Of a DNA stretch of 43,748 bases, positions 14,492 through 22,532 are shown in pieces. Every line of letters starts with the position of its first letter. The first letter of the stretch is position 1. Source of the stretch: Rhizomonospora bruguierae (GTDB lineage: Bacteria; Actinomycetota; Actinomycetes; Mycobacteriales; Micromonosporaceae); the NCBI RefSeq assembly GCF_018397995.1, contig NZ_BBQH01000049.1, forward strand, positions 1-43,748, read 5' to 3'. The position numbers and the translations under genes are program-made. The notes beneath the pieces are model-generated. The model made no database searches and had not been told where the DNA came from. It saw nothing but the letters and a program-made list of their open reading frames with translations.

Positions 14492-15748
14492 ATGAGGGTC
14501 ATCGTGAAACCGCGCGGGCGCACCCGCGCGGCCGTCGTCGCATTCGCCGCCATGGCCGCCGCGTCGCTGGTGGGGACCGGCCTGATCGCCGCGCCCGCGG
14601 CGCAGGCCGCCACCGGCTGCCGGATCACCTACACCGTGAACGAGTGGACCGGCGGGTTCACCGCCAGCGTCGGCGTCTCGGGTGGGGACGCCGCGGTCAA
14701 CGGCTGGACCGTGAACTGGACCTACGCCGGGGACCAGCGGATCACCAGCGCGTGGAACGCGACGGTCACCCAGTCCGGCCAGGCGGTCACCGCGACGAAC
14801 GTGGCGTGGAACGGCAGCATCCCGGCGAACGGCAGCACCGAGTTCGGGTTCCAGGGCACGTTCGGGGCCGGCAACCCGGCGCCCACCGCGTTCACCCTGA
14901 ACGGCGTGGCGTGCAACGGCGCCGGCCCGACCACCCCGCCCACCAACAACCCGCCCACCACCACTCCGCCCACCACGCGGCCCCCGACGACGCCGCCCAC
15001 CACGACGCCGCCCACCACGACGCCGCCGACCACCCCGCCCACGACCGGGAACCCCGCGGGCTGCGGTTCGGCCGCCTTCTGCGACGGACTGGAGAGCCAG
15101 AGCGCCGGTACCGCGCCCAGCGGCAACTGGTCCGTCGTCTACCCGGACTGCCAGGGCACCGGCACCGCGACCGTGGACGGCTCGGTGGCACACAGCGGCA
15201 GCAAGTCCATCCGGGTCAACGGTGGCGCCGGCTACTGCAACCACGTGTTCGTGCGCGCGAACAAGGACCTGAGCACGCTCGGCACGGTCTGGTACGGCCG
15301 GTTCTGGGTGCGGCACAGCACGGCGCTGCCGGCGACGCACGTGACGTTCGCCGCCATGCGGGACGCCGCGGACGGCGGCCGGGACCTGCGGATGGGCGGC
15401 CAGAACGCGCGCATGCAGTGGAACCGGGCCTCCGATGACGCCACCCTGCCGGAGCAGAGCCCGAGCGGCGTGGCGCTCAGCGCCCAGTTGCCGGTGAACA
15501 CCTGGAACTGTGTGGAGTTCATGGTCAACGGCGGCCAGGGCACGCTCTCCACCTGGCTGGGCGGCTCGGCGATCACCGGGCTGCAGGCCGACGGCGTGCC
15601 GACGCACGACATCGACAGCCAGTGGTACAACCACACCTGGCGCCCGGCCCTGACCGACCTGCGGGTCGGCTGGGAGGGCTACGGCAACGACGCCGACACG
15701 CTGTGGTTCGACGACGTGGCGGTCGGCTCGTCCCGGATCGGCTGCTGA
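14492..15748 (+). CDS. Secreted CBM2 protein with Cip1-like C-terminal domain
   Basis: Extracellular cellulose-binding protein of 418 residues. A signal peptide ends near AQAA (about residue 41); a family 2 CBM follows (about 42-140; GCRITYTVNEWTGGFTASV, NGWTVNWTY, NVAWNGSIP), then a Thr/Pro linker of TTPP repeats (about 148-188), then a ~225-residue C-terminal domain starting FCDGLESQSAG. That domain ends in LWFDDVAVGSSRIGC and looks like a concanavalin-type beta-sandwich; I suspect relation to Cip1, a cellulose-induced protein of fungi and actinomycetes, but cannot verify. GAGAGGA lies upstream of the ATG (10-base spacing). It ends in a strong hairpin and probably acts with the LPMO at 1.7 kb on plant cell walls. 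Confidence 0.85.
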   Translation: MRVIVKPRGRTRAAVVAFAAMAAASLVGTGLIAAPAAQAATGCRITYTVNEWTGGFTASVGVSGGDAAVNGWTVNWTYAGDQRITSAWNATVTQSGQAVTATNVAWNGSIPANGSTEFGFQGTFGAGNPAPTAFTLNGVACNGAGPTTPPTNNPPTTTPPTTRPPTTPPTTTPPTTTPPTTPPTTGNPAGCGSAAFCDGLESQSAGTAPSGNWSVVYPDCQGTGTATVDGSVAHSGSKSIRVNGGAGYCNHVFVRANKDLSTLGTVWYGRFWVRHSTALPATHVTFAAMRDAADGGRDLRMGGQNARMQWNRASDDATLPEQSPSGVALSAQLPVNTWNCVEFMVNGGQGTLSTWLGGSAITGLQADGVPTHDIDSQWYNHTWRPALTDLRVGWEGYGNDADTLWFDDVAVGSSRIGC

Positions 15749-15753
15749 GCCGG

Positions 15754-15787
15754 CGGTGGGCCGCCGTCGGCGGGCGGCGGCCCACCG
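15754..15787. terminator. Hairpin terminator
   Basis: CGGTGGGCCGCC (15754-15765) pairs perfectly with GGCGGCCCACCG (15776-15787) around a 10-base loop. It sits just after the CBM2-protein stop and before the convergent CDF gene end (15816), so may serve both. Confidence 0.8.
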
Positions 15788-15815
15788 CTTCCGGAACCTC
15801 CCGCTGCCGGCCGGG

Positions 15816-16733
15816 TTACCACCTCATGGGCCGGCAGGCGCCGGCGGCGCCGGCGGGCTCGACCTGGAGGGTGGCGTGGTCGATCGCGAACTCCGCGTGC
15901 AGGGCCTGCCGGGCGTCGGCGAGCACCGCGCCGACGTCGGCGGCCGGGTCGAGCAGCAGGTGCGCCGAGGCCACCTCCATGCCCGAGGTGAGCGTCCAGA
16001 CGTGCAGGTCGTGCACGTCGCGGACGCCGGACAGCGCGGCCAGCCGGTGCCGCACGGCGGTGACGTCCAGGTGCGCGGGGGCCGCCTGGACCAGGATGCG
16101 CAGCGCGGCCCGGGCCAGCCGCCAGGTCCGGGGCAGGATGACCACGCCGACCGCGGCGGCGACGATTGGGTCGGCGTACCGCCAGCCCGTGGTGGCGATG
16201 ACGACCGCGGCGACCACGACGCCGAGCGAGCCGAGCAGGTCGCCGACCACCTCGAGGTAGGCGCCGCGCACGTTGAGGCTCTCCTTGGCGCCCGAGCGCA
16301 GCAGGGCGAACGCGACCAGGTTCGCGACCAGGCCGGCGAGCGCGGCCGCCAGCATCGGCGCGGCGGGTACCTCGGGCGGACCGGTGAGCCGGCGGACCGC
16401 CTCGACCAGCACGTACCCGGCGACGGCGGCGAGCAGCACCGCGTTGCCGAGCGCGGCGAGCACCTCCAGGCGGTACAGGCCGAAGGTGCGCTGGGGGTCG
16501 CGGCCCACCCGGGCGGCGGCGGTGATGGCGGCCAGCGCCATGCCGATGCCCAGCACGTCCGTGAACATGTGGCCGGCGTCGGACAGCAGCGCCAGCGACC
16601 CGGTGGACAGGGCCACCGCCGCCTCGACCAGCAGCACCGCGGCCAGCACCCCGGCGGCCGCCCACAGCCGCCCGCGGTGCCGCGCCCCGGCGTGCGCCGC
16701 GACACCGTGCCCGTGATCGTGTCCCGCGCCCAT
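15816..16733 (-). CDS. Cation diffusion facilitator (CzcD/ZnT-type) exporter
   Basis: Proton-coupled divalent metal efflux protein, likely Zn2+ or Co2+, in the inner membrane. The 305-residue product has a His-rich N-terminus (GHDHGHGVAAHAGARH), six membrane helices, the helix-2 site HMFTD preceded by SLALLSDAG, the helix-5 metal site as EVVGDLLGSLG, and a cytosolic C-terminal domain with VHDLHVWTLTSGM and Cys/His near the end. ATG at 16733 is preferred over in-frame TTG 16745 because the promoter at 16744-16771 would then place the start a few bases after +1. An imperfect palindrome within that promoter suggests a metal-responsive repressor. Confidence 0.93.
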   Translation of the reverse strand: MGAGHDHGHGVAAHAGARHRGRLWAAAGVLAAVLLVEAAVALSTGSLALLSDAGHMFTDVLGIGMALAAITAAARVGRDPQRTFGLYRLEVLAALGNAVLLAAVAGYVLVEAVRRLTGPPEVPAAPMLAAALAGLVANLVAFALLRSGAKESLNVRGAYLEVVGDLLGSLGVVVAAVVIATTGWRYADPIVAAAVGVVILPRTWRLARAALRILVQAAPAHLDVTAVRHRLAALSGVRDVHDLHVWTLTSGMEVASAHLLLDPAADVGAVLADARQALHAEFAIDHATLQVEPAGAAGACRPMRW

Positions 16734-16743
16734 CTGGCCCACC

Positions 16744-16771
16744 AATCATGCTCACATCGCAATGTGTGCAA
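16744..16771 (-). promoter_or_regulatory. CDF promoter with embedded inverted repeat
   Basis: On the minus strand TTGCAC (16771-16766) and CATGAT (16749-16744) are separated by 16 bp. Between and overlapping them, TGCACACAT-TGCG-ATGTGAGCA (16749-16770) is an inverted repeat with one mismatch per arm of nine. Placement over the spacer is what a repressor such as an ArsR/SmtB-family metal sensor would need; no such gene is nearby. Confidence 0.5.
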
Positions 16772-16851
16772 CTGTACGCGGACGCCGGCCGCACGCGTAC
16801 CACCGAGCGGGCACATGCGGGCCCGGCGGCGCTACCGGCCCGGCGGCGCCG

Positions 16852-18975
16852 TCACCCGCGCACGTCGACGGTGGTGAGCCGCTGCGTGGCCCGGGACAGC
16901 GCGACATAGAGCGTCCGCGCACCCGCATCGGTGCGCTCACGGATCTCCCCGGGGCGCACCAGCGCCACCCCGTCGTACTCCATGCCCTTCGCCTCCAGGC
17001 TGGTCACCACCTGGAGCCGCTCGGGAGCCAGCCCGGCCAGCCAACCGGCCACCTCGTCCCGGCGCGGGACCGGGGTGATCACCCCGACCGTCCCCTCCAC
17101 CTCGGCCAGCAGCTCGACCGCCGCCGCGCGCACCGCCTCCGGCAGCTCGCCCGCCGCGGCCACGACATGCTTCGGGGACACCCCGGTGGAGCGCACCGCG
17201 CGGGGTAGGTCCGCGTCCGGGGCGACCTCGCGGATGACCTTCGCCGCCTCGTCGAAGATCTCCGCCGAGTTCCGGTAGTTCGTGGTCAGCGTGTACCCGT
17301 GCCGGCGCCGCCCGGCCAGCGCGGCGTCCCGCGCCCGGGCCAGTTCGGCGGCGTCGCCGGTCCAGGCGCTCTGCGCCGGGTCGCCGACCACCGTCCAGGA
17401 CGCCAGCCGGCCCCGGCGCCCGAGCATCCGCCACTGCATCGGCGACACGTCCTGCGCCTCGTCCACCACGATGTGCGCGTACTCGCGGTAATCCTCGGGG
17501 CGGCGTACCGCCTGCGCCCGGGCGGCCCGCACCCGATCGGCATACGTGGTGACCTCGCGGATGCCGTCCCGCACGTGGAACGGGTCGCCGGTCGGCTTGC
17601 GCCGCCGCGCCTGGAGCGACTTGCCCAGCAGCTCGTCCAGCTCGTCCAGCAGCGCCACGTCGGCCACCGTCGGGCCCCGCTCGGCCAGCTCCCGGTACGA
17701 GGCGGCCAGCGCCTCGACCTCCGCCGGGGTGAGCACCTGACCCGCGTACCGGCGCAGCCGCTCCGGGTCGGCGAGCCACCCCAGCACCTGGATCGGGCGC
17801 AGCATCGGCCACCAGGCGCGCAGGAAGGCCCGGAACTCCTCCCGCTCGGACAACTCGTCCTCGAACTCGATCTGGCTCGGCAGGGTCGGCACCCGCAGCC
17901 GCTGCGCCTGCGCCCAGAGCGCGTCGAACAGCCCGTCGATGCCGGCCCGGCGCACCTCGTTGCGGCGGACGCCGCGCGGCAACGCCCGGAAGAGGATCGG
18001 GTCCAGTTCCTGCCGACCCAGGCGCAGCAGCGAACCCCGGTACAGCAGGCGAAGCTCGGTGGGTGCGCCCGGCACCGGGGCCCGGACCACCCGGTCCAGC
18101 ACCTTCCGCATCCGCAGCGACCCCTTGACCGCGGCGACCCCGGTCGGGTCGGTGCGGCCCGCCTCGTACCCCGGAACCAGCGAACCCAGCGAATGCAGGG
18201 TGGCCGCCTCCTCGCCCAGCGACGGGAGCACGGCCGCGATGTAGTTCACGAACACCGGCGACGGGCCGACCACGAGCACACCGCCGCCGGCGAACCGGGC
18301 GCGGTCCGAGTACAGCAGGTACGCGGCGCGGTGCAGGGCCACCGCCGTCTTCCCGGTGCCCGGCCCGCCGGAGACGACCGTGACCCCCGAGCCGGGGGAG
18401 CGGATCGCCTCGTCCTGCTCCCGCTGGATGGTCGCCACGATGTCGCGCATCCCGCGGCCGGTGGTGCGGGTGAGGCTGGCCAGGAGCGCGCCGTCGCCGA
18501 CCACGGCCATGCCCTCCGGCGCGGCGCCCGGGTCCAGCAGTTCGTCCTCGATGCGGGTCACCCGCTCGCCGCTGGACGAGATCGTCCGCCGCCGCACCAC
18601 GCCCCGCGGGTCCGCCGCGGTCGCCTGGTAGAACGCCGCCGCGGCCGGTGCCCGCCAGTCGATCACCAGGGGTTCCGCGTTCTCCCCGCGCACCCCCAGC
18701 CGCCCCACGTGCAGCGTCTCGCCGTGCGCCAGGTCCAGCCGGCCGAAGACCAGCCCCTCGTGCTCCGCGTCCAGCGCGTGCCGGCGCCGGGCCGCGTGGA
18801 ACACCATCGCGTCCCGCTCGACCAGCGAGCCGTAGTTGCCCACCCGGGCGATCCGGTACCCGTCCCGCTCCGCCCGCACCGCCGCCTCGCGCAGTTGGGC
18901 CAGCCGGGCGTACACCCGGTCCACGTGCCGCTGCTCGACGGCCATCTCCTGCTGCAGCGTGCTTGCGTCGGTCAA
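16852..18975 (-). CDS. helD: HelD-type RNA-polymerase-associated SF1 helicase
   Basis: UvrD/Rep-like ATPase of 707 residues. HelD proteins release stalled RNA polymerase from DNA, and some actinobacterial members displace rifamycins. The N-terminal antiparallel coiled coil (LQQEMAVEQRHVDRVYARLA) that inserts in the polymerase channel is present, then Walker A SGGPGTGKT (Lys209), Walker B as VVDEAQD (Asp505-Glu506), motif III VVGDPAQSAW, and the C-terminal motif TLYVALSRATQRL. Start at TTG 18975 keeps the whole coiled coil and has GAAAGAGAG upstream; ATG 18945 would cut it. I found no rifamycin-associated inverted repeat upstream, so drug-inducible control is not supported. Confidence 0.9.
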   Translation of the reverse strand: MTDASTLQQEMAVEQRHVDRVYARLAQLREAAVRAERDGYRIARVGNYGSLVERDAMVFHAARRRHALDAEHEGLVFGRLDLAHGETLHVGRLGVRGENAEPLVIDWRAPAAAAFYQATAADPRGVVRRRTISSSGERVTRIEDELLDPGAAPEGMAVVGDGALLASLTRTTGRGMRDIVATIQREQDEAIRSPGSGVTVVSGGPGTGKTAVALHRAAYLLYSDRARFAGGGVLVVGPSPVFVNYIAAVLPSLGEEAATLHSLGSLVPGYEAGRTDPTGVAAVKGSLRMRKVLDRVVRAPVPGAPTELRLLYRGSLLRLGRQELDPILFRALPRGVRRNEVRRAGIDGLFDALWAQAQRLRVPTLPSQIEFEDELSEREEFRAFLRAWWPMLRPIQVLGWLADPERLRRYAGQVLTPAEVEALAASYRELAERGPTVADVALLDELDELLGKSLQARRRKPTGDPFHVRDGIREVTTYADRVRAARAQAVRRPEDYREYAHIVVDEAQDVSPMQWRMLGRRGRLASWTVVGDPAQSAWTGDAAELARARDAALAGRRRHGYTLTTNYRNSAEIFDEAAKVIREVAPDADLPRAVRSTGVSPKHVVAAAGELPEAVRAAAVELLAEVEGTVGVITPVPRRDEVAGWLAGLAPERLQVVTSLEAKGMEYDGVALVRPGEIRERTDAGARTLYVALSRATQRLTTVDVRG

Positions 18976-19161
18976 CGGGCTCTCTTTCGGTGTGCCTCCG
19001 CGCCCGGCACGGCCAGCGGAGATGGGCCTTCCGACAGTACGCTGTGCGGGCCCGTACCGGATCGATCAACCGTGTGGTCCCGGGCACGGCCGAGCGGCTA
19101 CGCCTCCCGTGGATGCCCCGGGCGGGTGACCCCGCGCCGGCCACGGCACCCCGGCGTCCGT

Positions 19162-20052
19162 TCAGGCGGCGGGGCGGGTGGCCACGCCGGCGACGGCACC
19201 GGCGATGGCCCGGGTGACCTCATCCGGGCGTTCGAACATCAGCATGTGCCCCGCGCCCGGCAGGACGTGCAGGTCGGCGCCGGGCACGGCGGCGGCGATG
19301 GAGCGGGCGCAGGGCGGGGGCGTGAGGCGGTCGCGGTCGCCGACCAGGATGGTGGTCGGGATCGGGGCGATCGCCGCCAGCGTGTCGAGGCGCCGCTGGG
19401 CGCCGACCGACGCGCGCAGGCCGCCGATGGAGCACAGCGGGGCCCGGGCGACGGTGGCGGCGGTGCGCCGCAGGTCAGCGGGGTCGCAGACCTGGCCGAA
19501 CAGCAGCCAGCGCAGGCCCGGACGCAGGGCCGGTTGCAGGACCCGGTGCGGGCGCCAGTGGCCACCGAACGCGAGGACCCGGGCGCTCGTGGTCTCCGCC
19601 ATGCGCACCAGCGTGGTCAGCGGGGCCGGCAGGCCGTACGCGGTGTGCGCGTGCCCCTCGGCGGTGGTGGAGACGAGCACCAGGCCGTGCACGCGCTGCC
19701 CGAACTCCCCGGGGTGGAGGTGGGCGTACTCCATGATGGTCATCCCGCCGAGCGAGTGCCCGACCAGGATCAGCCGCCCGGCCGGGTTCACGTGCCGCAC
19801 CACCTCGGCCAGGTCGTCGCCGAGCCGCTCAAGGGTGGCGGAGCGGCGCCCGCCGAGGCCGGAGTCGCCGTGGCCGCGCGCGTCGTAACTGACCAGGCGG
19901 GTACCCGGCGCCAGCGCCGGCAGGGCGTCGAGCTGGCGGTGCCAGGTGGCACCGTCGAGCGTCCAGCCGTGCAGGAACAGGACGGTAACCGGCGCGTCGG
20001 CGGGGCCGGTGTCGACCAGGTGCAGGTCGGCTCCGTCGGCGGTGGTCAGCAC
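19162..20052 (-). CDS. Alpha/beta hydrolase
   Basis: Cytosolic alpha/beta-fold hydrolase, 296 residues, with oxyanion HGW near the N-terminus, the nucleophile elbow VGHSLGG (Ser100), acid in VGDRDRL and catalytic His in GAGHML. Start set at GTG 20052 because AGGAGG lies eight bases upstream; GTG 20061 would be inside the SD. Substrate cannot be inferred; the fold covers esterases, lipases and haloperoxidase-like enzymes. It is followed on the same strand by no close partner; the upstream neighbour has its own terminator at 20140-20174. Confidence 0.88.
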   Translation of the reverse strand: MLTTADGADLHLVDTGPADAPVTVLFLHGWTLDGATWHRQLDALPALAPGTRLVSYDARGHGDSGLGGRRSATLERLGDDLAEVVRHVNPAGRLILVGHSLGGMTIMEYAHLHPGEFGQRVHGLVLVSTTAEGHAHTAYGLPAPLTTLVRMAETTSARVLAFGGHWRPHRVLQPALRPGLRWLLFGQVCDPADLRRTAATVARAPLCSIGGLRASVGAQRRLDTLAAIAPIPTTILVGDRDRLTPPPCARSIAAAVPGADLHVLPGAGHMLMFERPDEVTRAIAGAVAGVATRPAA

Positions 20053-20139
20053 CCACCTCACCTCCTACCGGGTGGTAATTAAGAATGCCCTGGCGCGTCA
20101 CCCCGAATCCACCGCCCGGCCGGAATTTGTCCAACGAAA

Positions 20140-20174
20140 AGCGCCCCACCCGCCGATGCGGCGGATGGGGCGCT
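20140..20174 (-). terminator. Rho-independent terminator of the 109-aa gene
   Basis: On the minus strand a 15-bp stem (AGCGCCCCATCCGCC with AGCGCCCCACCCGCC as partner arm, one G-T pair) with a short loop is followed by TTTT. It lies just downstream of the minus-strand gene ending at 20189, a classic intrinsic terminator and one of the few in the window with a T-run. Confidence 0.85.
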
Positions 20175-20188
20175 CGACGAGCCTGTGC

Positions 20189-20518
20189 TCAGCCCTCGAA
20201 GACGCCGGCGTCGGCCAGGCGCTTCTCGGTCGCGTCCCAGCCGTGGCCCGGGTGGGCGGCGGCCAGGGTGCCCAGCTCGGTGCGGATCTTCGTGGCGTGC
20301 CCGGCGGCGGCCAGCGTGCGGATCTCCTCGACGAAGGCGTCGGAGTCCGTGCGCAGGTGCACCACCTTGCCGTTGGTCAGGTTCCGCACGTAGGCGTGCT
20401 TGCCGTTGTTGAGCGGGATGAGGTACTTGAACTCACCGAGCACGCTCAGGGCGCCGCTCGCACCGGCCTGACCGGCCCGGACGGAAGCGCGCGCGGTCTT
20501 GGAGGTGTTGCTCGCCAC
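20189..20518 (-). CDS. Conserved-looking 109-residue protein, function unknown
   Basis: Small soluble protein with a Ser/Thr/Ala-rich basic N-terminus (MASNTSKTARASVRAG), then a beta-like stretch (EFKYLIPLNNGKHAYVRNL; NGKVVHLRTDSDAFVEEIRT) and helical C-terminus. AAGGAG eight bases before the GTG start and a strong terminator after the stop make it a real monocistronic gene. No transmembrane segment, signal peptide or recognised motif. The family is not known to me; the opposite-strand glycosyltransferase gene begins 110 bp upstream. Confidence 0.8.
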   Translation of the reverse strand: MASNTSKTARASVRAGQAGASGALSVLGEFKYLIPLNNGKHAYVRNLTNGKVVHLRTDSDAFVEEIRTLAAAGHATKIRTELGTLAAAHPGHGWDATEKRLADAGVFEG

Positions 20519-20627
20519 GGCGATTCTCCTTGCAGACTTTGCGGGGAAGGTGTGTCGCCCGCCAAACGGGCCCGGCCCAGCATACCCGAGCCGGGGGAGG
20601 GCCCCGCGTGGCCGCTACTCTATGCCG

Positions 20628-21755
20628 GTGCGCTGGCTCGCCTTCGGGACATATGACACCGGACGGCACCCCCGCGTCGCCGTTCTGATCCAGGGGCTGC
20701 GTGACAGCGGCGACGAGGTGACCGAGGTCAATGCCCGGCTGCCGCTGGACACCGCGGGCCGGGTGGCGATGCTGCGCCAGCCCTGGCGGCTGCCGGTGCT
20801 GGCCTGGCAACTCGGCGCCTGCTGGCTCCGGCTGATCCGCGCCGCGCGCCGCGCCCGCGCCGGCGAGCCGGACGCCGTCCTCGTCGGGTACCTGGGGCAC
20901 TTCGACGTGCGGCTGGCCCGCCGGCTGTTCCGGCGCCCGCCGATCGCCCTGGACCACCTCGTCTCGGCCGCCGGCACCGGGCACGACCGGGGGCTGTCCC
21001 GCGCCGGCGGGGTCAAGCACGCGCTGCTGCGCTGGATCGACCGCACGGCGCTGGCCAGCGCGGACACGATCATCGTGGACACCGAGGAGCACCTGGCCAC
21101 GCTGCCGCCGCAGGCCCGCGCCCGGGCCGTGGTCGTGCCGGTCGGCGCCGCCCACGAGTGGTTCCGCCCGCCGCCCGCCACCCGCACCGGTCCGCTGCGG
21201 GTGGTGTTCGTCGGCCTGTTCACCCCGCTGCACGGCACCGAGACCATCGGCACCGCGCTGGCCGCGCTGGCCGGCGACGACATCGAGATCACCATGGTCG
21301 GCAGGGGCCAGGACCACGGGCGCTGCCGGGAACTGGCCGCCCCGAACACCCGGGTCACCTGGCTGGACTGGGTATCCGGCGAGCGGTTGCCCGCGCTGGT
21401 GGCCGGACACGACGTCAGCCTCGGCATCTTCGGCAGCACCGAGAAGGCGCTGCGGGTGGTGCCGACCAAGGTGTACCAGGGGCTGGCCGCCGGCTGCGTC
21501 GTCGTCACGTCGGACACCGAACCCCAGCGGGCGGCCCTGGGCGACGCCGCGGTGCTGGTGCCGCCCGGCGACCCGGCGGCCCTCGCCGCCACCCTGCGCG
21601 ACCTGGCCGCCGACCCCGCGAAGCTGGCCCGCCTCAAGGCCGCCGGCCACGAACTCGCGGTCAGCCGGTTCCAGGCGGCCGCCGTGGTCGCACCGCTGCG
21701 GGCGCGGGTCATGGCCCCCGCCGAGACGGTCCGCAACGAGAGGGAGACGCTGTGA
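20628..21755 (+). CDS. GT4-family glycosyltransferase
   Basis: Retaining GT-B glycosyltransferase, 375 residues, transferring a sugar from a nucleotide donor, probably to a lipid or cell-surface glycan. The N-terminal half opens RWLAFGTYDTGRHPRVAVL; the donor-binding C-terminal half has VVFVGLFTPLHGTETIGTAL, KALRVVPTKVYQGLAAGCVV and the E in TDTEPQRAALGDAAVLVPPG. No SD exists; TACTCT (20616-20621) ends six bases before GTG 20628, favouring a leaderless transcript starting there; ATG 20622 would overlap this hexamer. Its stop overlaps the methyltransferase start (GTGA), so the two are coupled. Confidence 0.9.
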   Translation: MRWLAFGTYDTGRHPRVAVLIQGLRDSGDEVTEVNARLPLDTAGRVAMLRQPWRLPVLAWQLGACWLRLIRAARRARAGEPDAVLVGYLGHFDVRLARRLFRRPPIALDHLVSAAGTGHDRGLSRAGGVKHALLRWIDRTALASADTIIVDTEEHLATLPPQARARAVVVPVGAAHEWFRPPPATRTGPLRVVFVGLFTPLHGTETIGTALAALAGDDIEITMVGRGQDHGRCRELAAPNTRVTWLDWVSGERLPALVAGHDVSLGIFGSTEKALRVVPTKVYQGLAAGCVVVTSDTEPQRAALGDAAVLVPPGDPAALAATLRDLAADPAKLARLKAAGHELAVSRFQAAAVVAPLRARVMAPAETVRNERETL

Positions 21756-22495
21756 GCCAGCCCGATCCGCCGCTCGCGCCCCGGGCCGCCCTGCGCTGGG
21801 CGGTGGTCCGCTCGGCCGTGGCCCGGGTCCGGCCGGCCTCGATCCTGGAACTCGGCTGCGGCCAGGGCGGCTTCGGCGTGCGCCTGGCCCGGCTGGCCGG
21901 CGGGTACACCGCGGTGGAGCCGGACGAGTCCTCCTGGCAGGTGGCCCACGACCGGATCACGCCGGCCGGCGGCACGGTGATCCACGGCGACCACCACAAG
22001 GCGCCCGACCCCGGCCGGTACGACCTGGTCTGCGCCTTCGAGGTGCTGGAGCACCTGGCCGACGACGAGGCGGCGCTGGCCGAGTGGCTGCCGCTGGTGC
22101 GCCCGGGCGGGCACCTGCTGCTCTCCGTGCCCGCCGACCCGCACCGGTTCGGGCCGTGGGACGACCTGGTCGGCCATTACCGGCGGTACTCGGGCGAGCA
22201 GATGACCGGGCGGCTGGCCGCGGCCGGCGCGGTCGACATCACCATCCGGCACTACGCCTGGCCGCTCGGGTACGCGCTGGACGCGGTCCGCGACCGGCTG
22301 GCGAAGGGCCGCCGGCCGGCGGAGGACGCCAGCACGGCGGAGGAGCGCACGGCCGGCTCGGGCCGGGTGCTGCAACCCCGCGAGCGGCTCACCGGCGCGG
22401 CGATCAAGGTGGGCATCCTGCCGTTCACCCTGCTGCAGAGCCTGTCGCCGCGGAAGGGCCCGGGCCTCGTCGCCCTGGCACGCCGCTCGGCATAG
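21752..22495 (+). CDS. SAM-dependent methyltransferase
   Basis: Class I methyltransferase of 247 residues with motif I ILELGCGQGGFGVRLA (about 28-43), YTAVEPDESSW, a motif around YDLVCAFEVLEHL and LVRPGGHLLLSVPADPHRFG, a type common in glycan and lipid biosynthesis clusters. GTG start overlaps the upstream GT4 stop by four bases, so it likely modifies the same sugar or its acceptor, an inference. The stop codon lies in a 20-bp tandem duplication (22481-22520). The basic C-terminus (SPRKGPG) is unremarkable. Confidence 0.9.
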   Translation: MSQPDPPLAPRAALRWAVVRSAVARVRPASILELGCGQGGFGVRLARLAGGYTAVEPDESSWQVAHDRITPAGGTVIHGDHHKAPDPGRYDLVCAFEVLEHLADDEAALAEWLPLVRPGGHLLLSVPADPHRFGPWDDLVGHYRRYSGEQMTGRLAAAGAVDITIRHYAWPLGYALDAVRDRLAKGRRPAEDASTAEERTAGSGRVLQPRERLTGAAIKVGILPFTLLQSLSPRKGPGLVALARRSA

Positions 22496-22520
22496 CGCCG
22501 CGCCGCCCGGCATAGCGCCG
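22481..22520. repeat. Two-copy 20-bp tandem duplication
   Basis: CGCCGCTCGGCATAGCGCCG (22481-22500) is followed at once by CGCCGCCCGGCATAGCGCCG, 19 of 20 identical. The TAG in the first copy is the methyltransferase stop. It looks like a recent slippage duplication with no coding effect. Confidence 0.8.
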
Positions 22521-22532
22521 CGGCGGCGGGGT

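Noticed and set aside
18976-19161. Rifamycin-associated inverted repeat upstream of helD
   Set aside because: No long GC-rich dyad of that type (GGGGCTTG ... CAAGCCCC) is present in the intergenic region.
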